A stretch of DNA of 58,488 nt from CAYSYY01 sp964576115 [NCBI: uncultured Gemmatimonadota bacterium] (GCA_964576115.1 CAZNUA010000022.1:1-58488); one strand, 5' to 3'; counted from the first letter of the stretch, positions 18,592 to 28,053 are shown. The notes: a model not told the origin generated them from the sequence alone. Made by a program: numbers and translations.

Positions 18592-19932
18592 ATGTCACGT
18601 GACAGGTGTCGGTACCGAAAGTATCGTAGCGTCTCTATCCATCACGGGCTCCTGTATCTGATTGCCCTCCTCCTCGTTCTGCCCCTGCCCGGCTGCTCGC
18701 GCCGGGCCGGCGATCCCACCGGATCTCTGGTCGAACGACGCACCACCGACGGCACGATCACCACCGTACGGGCGATCTCGGGCTCGGTCTGGGGCGGGCG
18801 GGCTCACCTGGCGGAGGAGGTACGTATCGGAGCCGATGAGGGACCGGAAGGCGATATTCTGAGCAATGTCCGGGCGATCACCTGTGACCGCCATTCCATC
18901 TATGTCCTTGACGGCGGCAACCGGTGTCTGCGGGTCTACGATATGGACGGCCGCCATGTCAGGAATATCGGCCGTCAGGGTCACGGCCCGGGGGAGATGG
19001 ACAATCCCGTGAGCCTGGCCATTCATCCGCACAACGGCACCTTGTTTGTACGGGACGGACGACTCAGACGTATGAATATCTACACCCCCGGCGGCGAGGT
19101 CATCGATCACTGGCAGCTGCCGACCACCTGGCAGTGCAGCCGGCCCTCCTGGTTCGATACCGACGCTGTGCTCTTCACTCCCGAGATCGTCCGGCCTCCG
19201 CAGACTGACATGGATTTCCATCAGGGGGTGTGTTTCGGGTACATCTCGATCGGTCCGGAAGGAGCGCTCGGAGATACCCTGGCACGCCCGGAGACCGATT
19301 TCAGACATGCTCTGGTCGTCTGTCACTATGAAGACGGCGGCTCCAGTGCTCAGGGTGTTCCCTTCACGCCTCGAGTCGTCTGGTCGTGCCGGAATGACCG
19401 ATCGATGGTGTGGGGTATCCCGGAGGACTATCGGTTCGAGATCCGCTCCCCTGACGGTCGTACGGTCATCTGCGAGCGCCCTGAAGTACGCGTTCCGGTC
19501 CTGCCGGAAGAAGCGGAGTGGCACCGGCGCAAGGTAACGGCCAGTATGCGGAGGAACCAACCCGGGTGGGCCTGGAACGGTCCCGAGATCCCCCGCTACA
19601 AGCCGGCGTACTCCGATCTCATCCCCGATCGCAGCGACCGCATCTGGGTCGTGCGGCAGGGACCGGGCGTGTATCACCCTGAGGGTGTCGCGAATCCGTT
19701 GACAAGTGACGGGTACTGGCAGAACCCCCTCTATACCGATTCGACTCTGATCGATGTTTTCGATGGGCAGGGGCACTTTCTCGGTGAAGTCGAGGCATCG
19801 ACGGAGATCAGATTCTGGGGGAACAGCACCTGGATTGAAGACGATACCGTTATCGCCTGTGCCGAAGCCCCGTCGGGGGCGATCGAAGTCGTGCGCTACC
19901 GGCTGGTGCTGCCCGACGGGACTGCGCCGTAG
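18592..19932 (+). CDS. Lipoprotein with six-bladed beta-propeller (NHL/BF3164-like)
   Basis: A 446-aa protein from the ATG at 18592. The signal segment LIALLLVLPLPGC carries a lipobox. The mature part has NHL-like blade motifs: IYVLDGGNRCLRVYDMDGRHVRNIGRQG, GPGEMDNPVSLAI, LRRMNIYTPGGEV and FDGQGHFLGEVEA. The same architecture is found in the lipoprotein at 56662-57780, so two paralogues lie in the window. The function is unknown; such propellers are often surface binding modules. A full-length antisense frame over this gene is a shadow. Confidence 0.8.
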   Translation: MSRDRCRYRKYRSVSIHHGLLYLIALLLVLPLPGCSRRAGDPTGSLVERRTTDGTITTVRAISGSVWGGRAHLAEEVRIGADEGPEGDILSNVRAITCDRHSIYVLDGGNRCLRVYDMDGRHVRNIGRQGHGPGEMDNPVSLAIHPHNGTLFVRDGRLRRMNIYTPGGEVIDHWQLPTTWQCSRPSWFDTDAVLFTPEIVRPPQTDMDFHQGVCFGYISIGPEGALGDTLARPETDFRHALVVCHYEDGGSSAQGVPFTPRVVWSCRNDRSMVWGIPEDYRFEIRSPDGRTVICERPEVRVPVLPEEAEWHRRKVTASMRRNQPGWAWNGPEIPRYKPAYSDLIPDRSDRIWVVRQGPGVYHPEGVANPLTSDGYWQNPLYTDSTLIDVFDGQGHFLGEVEASTEIRFWGNSTWIEDDTVIACAEAPSGAIEVVRYRLVLPDGTAP

Positions 19933-20026
19933 CAAAAAGAGATCGGCCGCTTCTTACCCTCGACCGTGTCGGCCCTGCGACCGGCCCGGTCCCCGGCAAC
20001 ACTTTCCTGACAGCCGCCGACAGTAT

Positions 20027-20055
20027 TTGTCAGTCCGATCGCACTCAGGTACAAT
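20027..20055 (+). promoter_or_regulatory. Sigma70-type promoter of the caspase-like gene
   Basis: TTGTCA (20027-20032), a 17-nt spacer, then TACAAT (20050-20055). Both hexamers differ from consensus by one base and the spacing is optimal. The start codon lies about 37 nt after the expected transcription start. Confidence 0.65.
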
Positions 20056-20098
20056 CCCCTGCCATGCGGCCCCAGAGTCCCTTTCCTGCGAGGAGATC

Positions 20099-23056
20099 AT
20101 GAGAATTCGGACAGCATCCCTCATCGGATCCTGCGTCCTCCTGCTCACCGCCCCCGCCGCGGTCCAGGCGCAGTACCAGGAACAGGTCACCAACCAGCTC
20201 GACGCAGCCAACGGCATCATGAACGAGTCCGGCTTCACGCTCGTCCGCTCCTACCTGACCGGTTCACTCAACGACGACACCTCGGAGCGGGTCGCGCTCG
20301 ACCTGCAGGCGGGGATCGGGTACCAGATCTGGGGGTTCTGCGACAACGACTGCAGCGACCTCGACCTGACCCTCTACGATCCCGGCGGCAATGTCGTCGC
20401 GACCGACGTCGAACTCGATGACACCCCCCTGCTGATCATCACCGCTTCGATGAGCGGCAGCTACTCGCTCGAGGTGAAGATGATCGACTGCAGCGTCTCC
20501 CCCTGTTTCTACGGGGTCGGGCTGTGGTCGAGCGGGGGTGGGGGCGGGGGCGGCGGGACCGGAGGGACGGGAACGACGCAGACATTCTCCGGCCGGCTCG
20601 AGAAGGGCGATGATACTCTCGAGACGGGCGAGTACTTCGACGCTCATTCGATCGAGGTCCAGAGCGGTCAGCACGTAATCGTGGACATGCGCTCGAGCGA
20701 TTTCGACACCTATGTCGGGCTGGGCCCGCCGAGCGATGAGACCATCGAGAACGACGATTACGAGGGCGACACCCACCGTTCCCGGGTCGAAGTCGACGCC
20801 ACCGAGAGCGGCACCTGGATCATCATCGCCACCTCCTACGAGGCCGGGGAAACCGGCGCCTACACCGTGACGGTGACGATCTCGGGCGGCAGTGCGGGCA
20901 AGCCGGGAGCCGAACAGGCGGGCGGGCAGACCTACACCGGACGCCTCGAGAGCGGAGACACGACCCTGACCAGCGGGGAGTACTATGACTCCTTCACCTT
21001 CACCGCCAGCGCCGGGCAGCATCTGATCGTCCAGATGCAGTCGGGCGACTTCGACACCTACCTCGGGGTGCGCTCCCCGACCGGCGAGAAATACGACAAC
21101 GACGATCACGAGGGGAGTACCAGCCGGAGCCAGGTCGAGATCGACCTGGCCGAATCGGGCACCTGGACCATCCTGGCGACCTCGTATTCAGAGGGGATGA
21201 CCGGCGCCTACACCGTGACCTACTCGCTCTCGGGCGCGGGCGGGGGCGGCTCGGAGGGCGACCGTTTCGAGGCAGGCACCCTGGCCGGCGGCGATCAGAC
21301 CCTCTCGTCGGGCGAGTACGTCGATAAGTACACCTACAGCGGCCGGCAGGGGGAAACGGTCACCTTCGACCTGCGTTCGACCGCCTTCGACCCCTATCTC
21401 ATCGTGCGCTCCCCCAGCGGCGACCAGAACGACAACGACGATTTCGAGGGCAGCCGCACCCGCTCCCTGCTCTCGCTCACTCTCGAAGAGAGCGGTGAGT
21501 GGGATGTCTGGGTGACCTCGTACGAACCGGGTGAAACCGGGGCCTACGATCTGCGCATCACCCGGGCGGGAGCCGGCGGTGGAAGCGGTGGGACCGGCTT
21601 CGGCGACCGGACCGAGCGGGGCAGTCTCGCCGCCGGCGACCAGACCCTGGAGACGGGGGAGTACGCCGACATTATCTCCTTCGAGGGCGCGCCCGGCCGG
21701 CACGTGCAGGTCGACCTGACCTCGTCGGCCTTCGACACCTACCTGATCGTGGCCGGTCCCGGTGAGGACCGGGGCGAGAACGACGACCACGAGGGGAGCA
21801 CCAGCCAGAGCCGGGTCGAACTCGACATGACCGAGACCGGCACCTACCGGGCGGTGGTGACCTCGTACGCGGCGGGCGAGACGGGGGACTACGAACTCAG
21901 CATCACCTACGGCGGGAGGGGTGACGACGAGCGCTACGATGTCTCGCGCATCTCGATGGGGGGCAGCGCCTCGGGCAGCCTCTCCTCGGGCGATGCGACC
22001 CTCGATTCGGGGGAGTACCGCGACCTGATCGCCTTCGACGGCCAGGCCGGCCAGAGTGTGGCGGTCGACATGACCTCATCGGACTTCGACACCTACCTGG
22101 CCCTGCTCACCCCCGATGATGAGACCCTGCAGAACGACGATTACGAGGGGAGCACCAGCCGCTCCCGGATCGAACTGACCCTGCCGAGTTCGGGGCGCTA
22201 CGTCATCATCGCGACTTCGTACGCCGCCGGCGAGACCGGCACCTACCAGGTCTCGCTCTCCTCCTCGGCCGGGCCGGCACCCGGCCCCGCTCCGGGACCC
22301 TCGGGGGGAGGCAATGTCTACGGCATCTTCATGGGGATCAGCGACTACCCCGGCTCGGGCTCCGACCTGCCCTACTGCGCCGAGGACGCCTCCAATCTGG
22401 CGGCGGCGATGACCCGGGGGGTGGGGATGAGCACGGCCAACTCGATCCTGCTGACCGATTCCCAGGCCACCACCGGCAACTTCCGCAATGCGCTCGACAC
22501 CATGGCCGGCCGGGTCGGCCCCGACGACGTCCTGGTCATCTTCTACTCCGGCCACGGTTCCCGGGTGGACCGTAGCGGGGGGTACGAACAGGCCGACCCC
22601 GACGGCAAGGACGAGACCCTCTACCTCTACGACGGGCATCTGTTCGACAACGAGATGAGCGAACTGCTCGATACGGTCAACGCCGGCACCACCCTGCTCG
22701 TGCTCGACGCCTGCTTCAGCGGCGGGTTCGCCAAGGACGTCATCTCCCGCCCCGGGCGGATGGGGCTCTTCAGCTCCGAAGAGGATGTCACCTCGATGGT
22801 GGCCGGCAAGTTCACCGCCGGGGGCTACCTGGCCTACTTCATCGCCGAAGCGGTGGGAGAGAAACTGGCCGACGAGGACCAGAACGGCGAGATCACCGCT
22901 CTGGAACTGAGCCAGTACATCTACGAGCGCTACCGCACCGACGTCAAGTCGGGGGGTGCCGAGGACTACGTGAGCCTGAGCGCCCGGCAGCTCGGCTACC
23001 AGCACCTGGTGGTGGACCGGGGCAGTATCGGCCCCTTCCAGGTGATTTTCCGCTAG
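20099..23056 (+). CDS. Secreted caspase-like (C14) protein with tandem PPC repeats
   Basis: 985 aa from the ATG at 20099 (AGGAG site), with a signal peptide ending VQAQYQ. A first divergent pre-peptidase-like beta domain (~22-145) and a Gly-rich linker precede five tandem PPC domains of about 100-120 residues. Each has GEYxD, a DFDTYL-like strand, NDDxEG and SGxWxxxATSY motifs. The C-terminal caspase domain (~740-985) starts GIFMGISDYPGSGSDLPYCAEDA and carries H819 in YSGHGSR and C872 in LDACFSGG, the catalytic dyad. A DEDQNGEITALEL EF-hand-like loop near the end may bind calcium. It is probably an exported orthocaspase-type peptidase; substrate and activation are unknown. A strong terminator follows. 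Confidence 0.9.
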   Translation: MRIRTASLIGSCVLLLTAPAAVQAQYQEQVTNQLDAANGIMNESGFTLVRSYLTGSLNDDTSERVALDLQAGIGYQIWGFCDNDCSDLDLTLYDPGGNVVATDVELDDTPLLIITASMSGSYSLEVKMIDCSVSPCFYGVGLWSSGGGGGGGGTGGTGTTQTFSGRLEKGDDTLETGEYFDAHSIEVQSGQHVIVDMRSSDFDTYVGLGPPSDETIENDDYEGDTHRSRVEVDATESGTWIIIATSYEAGETGAYTVTVTISGGSAGKPGAEQAGGQTYTGRLESGDTTLTSGEYYDSFTFTASAGQHLIVQMQSGDFDTYLGVRSPTGEKYDNDDHEGSTSRSQVEIDLAESGTWTILATSYSEGMTGAYTVTYSLSGAGGGGSEGDRFEAGTLAGGDQTLSSGEYVDKYTYSGRQGETVTFDLRSTAFDPYLIVRSPSGDQNDNDDFEGSRTRSLLSLTLEESGEWDVWVTSYEPGETGAYDLRITRAGAGGGSGGTGFGDRTERGSLAAGDQTLETGEYADIISFEGAPGRHVQVDLTSSAFDTYLIVAGPGEDRGENDDHEGSTSQSRVELDMTETGTYRAVVTSYAAGETGDYELSITYGGRGDDERYDVSRISMGGSASGSLSSGDATLDSGEYRDLIAFDGQAGQSVAVDMTSSDFDTYLALLTPDDETLQNDDYEGSTSRSRIELTLPSSGRYVIIATSYAAGETGTYQVSLSSSAGPAPGPAPGPSGGGNVYGIFMGISDYPGSGSDLPYCAEDASNLAAAMTRGVGMSTANSILLTDSQATTGNFRNALDTMAGRVGPDDVLVIFYSGHGSRVDRSGGYEQADPDGKDETLYLYDGHLFDNEMSELLDTVNAGTTLLVLDACFSGGFAKDVISRPGRMGLFSSEEDVTSMVAGKFTAGGYLAYFIAEAVGEKLADEDQNGEITALELSQYIYERYRTDVKSGGAEDYVSLSARQLGYQHLVVDRGSIGPFQVIFR
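20578..22266 (+). repeat. Five tandem PPC-encoding DNA repeats (~330 bp each)
   Basis: Within the caspase-like gene, five consecutive units encode related domains with the shared landmarks GEY-D, DFDTYL (or DPYLIV), NDD-EG and TSY--G-TGAY. Units begin near 20580, 20930, 21260, 21600 and 21950. Similarity is clear at protein level and visible in DNA, suggesting internal duplication. Confidence 0.75.
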
Positions 23057-23080
23057 ATCCCGGAAGCCCCTGAAATAACA

Positions 23081-23124
23081 GGCCGGCGGCCGATCCGCAG
23101 TGGATCGGTCGCCGGCCGTATTTT
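23081..23124 (+). terminator. Strong rho-independent terminator after the caspase-like gene
   Basis: A 16-bp stem (arms 23081-23096 and 23102-23117, one G-T pair) with loop GCAGT is followed by GTATTTT. It starts 24 nt after the stop codon. Confidence 0.8.
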
Positions 23125-23209
23125 GGGCGAACATCCGGCTCAGGATACCGTTATCTTCCGCAGAGACCGGAGGTTCACGAATCGATCGCCGGAACGAAAG
23201 GACTCGACC

Positions 23210-24406
23210 GTGCCGCTCCCGACCGTCCGTCGCTCCCTGCTTCCGCTGGTGTTTCTCATCACCGTCACGCTTCTGCCCCCGTTCGCTACTCCAGCCCGGG
23301 CCCAGGTCGGCCGGAGCGATCTCGAATCGGGGGTCGCCGATGCCCTCGAGCGGATCACGGTCCGCTCGCTCAGGGGGCACCTTTTCTTCCTGGCTTCCGA
23401 CGAGCTGCAGGGACGCGACACGCCCTCGCCGGGACTCGATATCGCCGCCCGGTACCTGGCCACCCAGTTCGAACGGATCGGTCTGGAGCCGGCCGGGGAC
23501 GACGGCTATTTCCAGACATCGCCGGGTTGGGTGACCGATGTCAGGGATCGTACCTACCCCCCACGCGGGGGTGGCGAGCCGCGGGTCGTCCCTTTCCGGC
23601 CGCCGGTCCCGGTCGAACAGGCTCAGAATCCGGTCGGCGAGCCCTACTCCCTGCGCAACGTGGCCGGTATCCTGCGCGGCTCCGACCCGGCGCGGCACGA
23701 CAGCTGGATCCTGGTGACCGCCCACTACGATCACGTCGGAATCCGTTCGGGAGCGTATCCCGACAGTATCTGCAACGGCGCCAACGATAACGGCTCGAGC
23801 ACGGTGGCCCTGATCGAACTGGCCCACGCCCTGATGCCGCTGCGCTCGTCACTGGATCGCAGCATCCTCTTCCTGGCCGTTTTCGGCGAAGAGAAAGGCA
23901 TGCTCGGCTCCACCTGGTACGTGAACCATCCCCTGGTGCCGCTCGAGCACACGGTGGGGGTGCTGAACCTGGAACAGATCGGCCGGACAGACGGCGACGG
24001 CGGCCTTCACGAGATGAGCGCCTCTTTCACCGGGCACGATTACTCGACTCTGCCGCAGTTCTTCGTACGGGCCGGCGAGGAACTGGGTGTCGAGGTCTAC
24101 AAGCACGAGCAGAACTCCGACCGGTACTTCACGGCCAGCGACAACGGTCCCTTCGCCCGGGCAGGAATCCCCGCCCATACCGCCTGCACCCTGTTCAGTT
24201 ACGAGGGGTACCATCAGCCGGGAGACAATCCCGACCTGATCGACTACGAGAACATGGCCCGGGTGGTGAGGATGCTGGCTCTGGGCCTCATCGGACTTGC
24301 CACGGCCGACGAGGTGCCCCGCTGGAACGAGTCGCTCGAGCGGACCGCCCCCTTCATCGAAGCCTGGCGGACCCTGACCGGAGGCACACCTCCCCCCCGG
24401 CCCTGA
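23210..24406 (+). CDS. Secreted M28-family zinc aminopeptidase
   Basis: 398 aa from a GTG at 23210 with an AAAGGA site; the longer ATG option would add a basic segment in front of the signal peptide. The signal ends PARAQ. The M28 motifs are in order: FLASDELQGRDTPSPG, H172 in VTAHYDHVG, the metal-bridging Asp in GANDNGSST, catalytic Glu in FGEEKGMLGS, NLEQIGR, and the last His ligand in YEGYHQPGD. Likely substrates are N-termini of peptides in the periplasm or outside. It stands alone between a terminator and the frameshifted lipoprotein. Confidence 0.88.
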   Translation: MPLPTVRRSLLPLVFLITVTLLPPFATPARAQVGRSDLESGVADALERITVRSLRGHLFFLASDELQGRDTPSPGLDIAARYLATQFERIGLEPAGDDGYFQTSPGWVTDVRDRTYPPRGGGEPRVVPFRPPVPVEQAQNPVGEPYSLRNVAGILRGSDPARHDSWILVTAHYDHVGIRSGAYPDSICNGANDNGSSTVALIELAHALMPLRSSLDRSILFLAVFGEEKGMLGSTWYVNHPLVPLEHTVGVLNLEQIGRTDGDGGLHEMSASFTGHDYSTLPQFFVRAGEELGVEVYKHEQNSDRYFTASDNGPFARAGIPAHTACTLFSYEGYHQPGDNPDLIDYENMARVVRMLALGLIGLATADEVPRWNESLERTAPFIEAWRTLTGGTPPPRP

Positions 24407-24704
24407 GGAATTCTGTCCCCCTGCCGTGACAGATACTGTCCTGTCCCGGGGACACAGGCATTCCGCAACCGGCCGTCCCGCTCCCCCGGCCGCCCTCCGA
24501 TAAGGCCTGGCCGCACCCTCTCCCGGTGTATTTTCCCGCGTCCGGGCGGGATCGGACCAGTTCGGGCGGTTCGGTCCCCTTTCTCTACCACCTGCTGGCA
24601 CATCTCTTGCTTTACTGTCGAACTGCAGCAGGTGGGGACAATCGGCGCCGTCAGGCGTCGGCGTGTGAACGCAACACCACTCGTAGGACCCCTGGGACTG
24701 CCCG
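24407..24704. other. Intergenic stretch without a recognisable gene
   Basis: About 300 nt between the M28 peptidase and the frameshifted lipoprotein. Near its start, TGTCCCC and GGGGACA form a small imperfect hairpin that may aid termination, but no T-run follows. I see no convincing promoter hexamers and no RNA gene. Confidence 0.5.
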
Positions 24705-25261
24705 ATGAACGCTCACAGGAACACATCGGATGAAAACCGGGATGCGGCCTACCTCGGCGGGATCGTCATCCTCTTCGCCCTGATCATCGTCCTGATGTTC
24801 CTGACCGGTTGCGCGGCACCGTACACGACCCGTTCGCTCATGAGTGAGGCACCCTTCATCGTCGACTTCGATGAAGGCACTCATTGGACCTTCCTGCGCA
24901 CCGAAAGCGGGGTGGAGCAGAGCCTCCGGTCCCCCCCTCTCGACACCCTCGATATCTGGGTCGAGGAGGTCCTGGCTCCGCCCCGCAACCCGATCATGAT
25001 GGAACCCCTGCTCAACCGCCCCGAGCTGGCTCCCCCGACACCACCGGGAGCGGGATTCTACCTGCCGGCGGCGGTCCCGGCCGATACGCTCGATCTGCTC
25101 GAGCCCCTGTTCGTCCAGACCACCGGCCCGGCAGCGAGCCCGATTTCTCCACCTACCGCGAATACTGGTCTCCCGGAGTGGGGCTGGTCGCCTGGTACGA
25201 TTTCCGCCCCGAGGGCGACGGCTACTGGGTACTGAGCGCCTGGGGTCGGGAAACGCCCTAG
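24705..25261 (+). pseudogene. Lipoprotein gene broken by a single frameshift near 25120-25140
   Basis: The frame from ATG 24705 gives a membrane/lipoprotein start (hydrophobic stretch ending LMFLTGCAAP) and reads sensibly to about FVQTTGPA near 25130. After that it becomes low-complexity and stops at 25235. The -1 frame from the same point reads SEPDFSTYREYWSPGVGLVAWYDF...WVLSAWGRETP and stops at 25261, a natural lipoprotein C-terminus. One base appears to be missing in the Gly/Pro/Ala-rich stretch. Either the gene is freshly inactivated or the assembly has an error; a programmed -1 shift is less likely, as no slippery heptamer is evident. The intact product would be about 185 aa, of unknown function. 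No strong ribosome site. Confidence 0.65.
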
Positions 25262-25375
25262 TACCCTGTCAGGCAGGATACGTTTTCCTTCCCTCGCTTC
25301 TTTACCGAGAACATTGACACCGCGGCCGGAGCGGCGTACTTCTTCCAGACGCACCTCCAGAGCGGCGGTGAGCGC

Positions 25376-26320
25376 GTGACCGAGACGGCTGCAGGAACAG
25401 AAGCGAACGAAACCCGCCCGGGGGAAGCATCCGTTTCGCCGGGTCTTTTCGTCACGACCAGCGGCGGGGTACTCTTCTGCCGTTCCGGAACCGGCGCGAT
25501 CGATTCGATTGTGGAGAGCGGCAGTCGCCGCTGGACCGGCTTCTTCGGTATCGCCCGCCACCCGCGGACCGGAACGATCTTCGCCGCCTGCCGGGCGCGC
25601 CTGGGTACCCGCCGGGTCCGCAAGCATTCGACCGATGTGATCCTGTACGCGATCGATCCCCTGACGCATGAGGCCGAACCCGTCGCCGAGATCCCCGACG
25701 TGCACGACGTTCATCAGATCGAGGTCGGCGACGAACATGTCTTTCTGACCGACACCGGCCTGAACCGGATTCACCTCTGGGATCTCGAGGCGGGGAAAAC
25801 CGTGCGGATCGTCGAGGTGGGCGGGGAACGGGACGATATCAACCACCTCAACGCCCTGCTCCTCACCCCGGACGACCTGCTGGTCGGGATGAACAACCGC
25901 GGCCGGGAACCGGCCGCCGTCATGCGGCTGCCGCTGTCAGCCCTCAGCGGCGATACAGAGTTCGGGGATGTGATCATCCGGGCCGGGGAGATCGGGCGTG
26001 TCACCCCTCTGCCCGGCTTCGAGCACACGCACGATCTGGAACCATGGCGGGGCGAGATCCTGGCCTGCGCTTCGCACCACGGAACGGTTCTGCGGACCGC
26101 TCCACCCGGCGTCCTTTTCTCACCCGGCGGCTGGGTGCGCGGACTGACTGCCGACGGCGAGGATCTCTGGGTGGGAATCAGCGCTCCGGCCGAGCGAGCC
26201 GACCGTCACAGCCGCTCGCTCGATGGACAGGTACGCCGCTACCGGGGAGGAGTATGGACCGAGCAGCAGCGGATCGCCCTGCCCGGTGTCGGACAGGTGC
26301 ACGATCTGCTGCGGCAGTGA
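25376..26320 (+). CDS. Beta-propeller protein of the DUF4915/TIGR03032-like kind
   Basis: 314 aa starting at GTG 25376; no signal peptide, so probably cytoplasmic. Blade-like repeats include FGIARHPRTGTIFAACR, DVHQIEVGDEHVFLTDTGLNRIHLWDL, HTHDLEPWRGEILACASHHGTVL and VRGLTADGEDLWVGISAPAERADR. The His-rich HTHDLEP and HQIEV motifs resemble the TIGR03032/DUF4915 group of uncharacterised propellers. The start is uncertain because the upstream ribosome site is weak. Convergent with the epimerase gene, with only 27 nt between the stops. Confidence 0.62.
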   Translation: MTETAAGTEANETRPGEASVSPGLFVTTSGGVLFCRSGTGAIDSIVESGSRRWTGFFGIARHPRTGTIFAACRARLGTRRVRKHSTDVILYAIDPLTHEAEPVAEIPDVHDVHQIEVGDEHVFLTDTGLNRIHLWDLEAGKTVRIVEVGGERDDINHLNALLLTPDDLLVGMNNRGREPAAVMRLPLSALSGDTEFGDVIIRAGEIGRVTPLPGFEHTHDLEPWRGEILACASHHGTVLRTAPPGVLFSPGGWVRGLTADGEDLWVGISAPAERADRHSRSLDGQVRRYRGGVWTEQQRIALPGVGQVHDLLRQ

Positions 26321-26347
26321 GCCCCTGACAACCGGTCCGTGCTGCAA

Positions 26348-27454
26348 TCACGTCCGGCGGTTGTGCCACTGCCGGAGCAGTTCGACCTCCCGTTCGGCCC
26401 TCAAACCCCTTTGCAGACGGGTCTGCTCCGACTCGGGCCGGGTGTGGTGCCACGCCAGGGTCTCCCGGGCGGTGACGGCGAGAGGCCGGTAGGTGATACC
26501 GGTCTCAGCGATGCGGCTCAGATCGAAGCGGTTGAAACCCCTGGTGGTATCGGTCACGGGCATCCAGAGCGGCATGTCGGTATAGGCCCGCACCCCCCGC
26601 TCGAGCAGGAAGTCGGTCTCGACCCAGGTAAAACCGGCCGAAGACCCGATTCCGGCCTGAATACCGTCGAGCAGACCCCGGAAATCGAGCGGTTCGGCGG
26701 GACCCAGACCCATGTAGACGCCCCGCACGCCCTGCTCGAGCAGGCGGATGTACCACTCGGAGAGGTCACGGGCATCGATGAACATGACCGGAGTCGCCGG
26801 ATCTCCCGGGGCCAGAACCTCTCCGCCGCGTTCCAGACGTACCGGCCAGTATGTGAACCGGTCGCTGCGGTCCCGGGGCCCCACAATCAGCCCGGGTCTG
26901 ACGATGAGGTGGTTGTCGGGAAAATATGCCAGGACCTCTTTTTCGGCCGTGGCCTTCTGCAGCCCGTAGTGCATGTCCCCCTCGTCCGCCTCGGTCCATT
27001 CCCCCTCGAATTCGTAGACCGGCGCATCGAGGGCCGTCATCCCGATCCGGCTCAGATCGGAGATGGTCGAACGGGTCGAAGTGAAGAGATAGACCCCGAC
27101 CGAATCCCGCAGCAGAGCCGCCGAACGATGCACCCAGCTCGGATAGGTGGCCGAATTGTCGATCACGGCGTCCCACTCCCGGCCTTCGAGGGCACTGAGA
27201 TCATCCCGCCGATCCCCGACGAGTTTCTCCACCTCGGGAAAGAGCTGCGGATTGGTATGGCCCCGGTTGAAGAGGGTGATCTCGTGCCCCCGGGCCAGGG
27301 CGTATTCGACCTGGGGCGGGCCGATGAAGCTGGTGCCCCCCAGGATGAGGATCTTCAGCGGGCGCGGCGAAGCGGTACAGCCCGTCACTGTGAAAGCCAG
27401 TGAAGCGGCGGCACAGGAGGAAGTCTGCAGGAAGTCACGGCGGGTGGGAGACAT
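26348..27454 (-). CDS. Tat-exported NAD-dependent epimerase/dehydratase family protein
   Basis: 368 aa. The N-terminus TRRDFLQTSSCAAASLAF is a twin-arginine signal ending VTGC, so it may be a Tat lipoprotein. A Rossmann fold follows at once (KILILGGTSFIGPPQVEYALARGHEITLFNRG), the extended SDR pattern. The usual YxxxK appears as YGLQKATAEKEVL. It is related to the isoflavone reductase/RNA-binding-protein-like epimerases that act on sugar nucleotides. The function of an exported version is unclear, since NAD would have to be carried in during Tat export. Its start lies 7 nt after the stop of the upstream anchored protein, so they are probably co-transcribed. Confidence 0.82.
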   Translation of the reverse strand: MSPTRRDFLQTSSCAAASLAFTVTGCTASPRPLKILILGGTSFIGPPQVEYALARGHEITLFNRGHTNPQLFPEVEKLVGDRRDDLSALEGREWDAVIDNSATYPSWVHRSAALLRDSVGVYLFTSTRSTISDLSRIGMTALDAPVYEFEGEWTEADEGDMHYGLQKATAEKEVLAYFPDNHLIVRPGLIVGPRDRSDRFTYWPVRLERGGEVLAPGDPATPVMFIDARDLSEWYIRLLEQGVRGVYMGLGPAEPLDFRGLLDGIQAGIGSSAGFTWVETDFLLERGVRAYTDMPLWMPVTDTTRGFNRFDLSRIAETGITYRPLAVTARETLAWHHTRPESEQTRLQRGLRAEREVELLRQWHNRRT

Positions 27455-27461
27455 GGGCTTT

Positions 27462-28028
27462 CTACCTCGTATGCAGGGGGATGATCTCGGAATCGGTCAC
27501 TGCAATCAGGGTGCGCTGGGAATCGCGGGCCTCGGCAACGAGCAGGAAGACCTCGGGCTCGGGCCGCAGCCAGGACAGAAAAATCCACTCCTGCCGGAGA
27601 GGATCGGAGGGCAGGGGCACATACTCGGCCAGGTGCGTGCGCAGATCGGCGAAGGTGGTGATTTCATCGGCGGCGGGATAGCCGAGCCGATCCTCTTGTA
27701 CCCGCTGCATGACGAGAGCGCTGCGGACGTTGCGCAGAGAACCCATGGCGGCCGCCAGCCGGGCCCCGTCACGGGCCGCCTCGATATCGCTGCGGGCCGG
27801 TCGGGGCGCCGGATCGAGCTCCAGCGTAGCGTACTCCGAACCCGGTTCGAGCCGCAGCCCCATCACGCCGAGCACGGCCGTGGCCCGCCGCACCGCAAAG
27901 GAGTACTCACGCACCTCTTGACGTACATCCTGCATCTGGATGAAAAGGGCGCCCGAGACGACCAGGCTCACGATCGCCACCCCGAAAGCCAGCGCCAGGG
28001 AGGTGGTGGAGGGATGGTCCTCGCTCAT
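27462..28028 (-). CDS. Membrane-anchored protein of unknown function
   Basis: 188 aa with one transmembrane helix (about residues 11-32) and a short coiled segment after it (MQDVRQEVREYSFAVRRATA). The soluble part (RLGYPAADEITTFADLRTHLAEYVPLPSDPLRQEWIFLSW) has the layout of type II pseudopilin C-terminal domains. There is no prepilin peptidase motif, so I do not call it a pilin. GGAG precedes the ATG by 8 nt. It sits between the CsgG-like and epimerase genes, with 25 and 7 nt gaps. Confidence 0.6.
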   Translation of the reverse strand: MSEDHPSTTSLALAFGVAIVSLVVSGALFIQMQDVRQEVREYSFAVRRATAVLGVMGLRLEPGSEYATLELDPAPRPARSDIEAARDGARLAAAMGSLRNVRSALVMQRVQEDRLGYPAADEITTFADLRTHLAEYVPLPSDPLRQEWIFLSWLRPEPEVFLLVAEARDSQRTLIAVTDSEIIPLHTR

Positions 28029-28053
28029 GAGAATGACTCCAATCCGGGGTTCG

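Noticed and set aside
18595-19935. A minus-strand frame the full length of the propeller lipoprotein
   Set aside because: Exact antisense mirror; the plus frame has a signal peptide, lipobox and NHL blades.
20578-22266. CRISPR or other short-repeat array
   Set aside because: The repeats are long, in frame and encode PPC domains inside one gene.
26339-27403. Plus-strand frame opposite the Tat-exported epimerase
   Set aside because: The minus frame has a Tat signal and Rossmann motif; the plus frame has none.
27462-28028. Type II pseudopilin
   Set aside because: The C-terminal layout is similar, but there is no prepilin peptidase cleavage motif and no secretion genes nearby.
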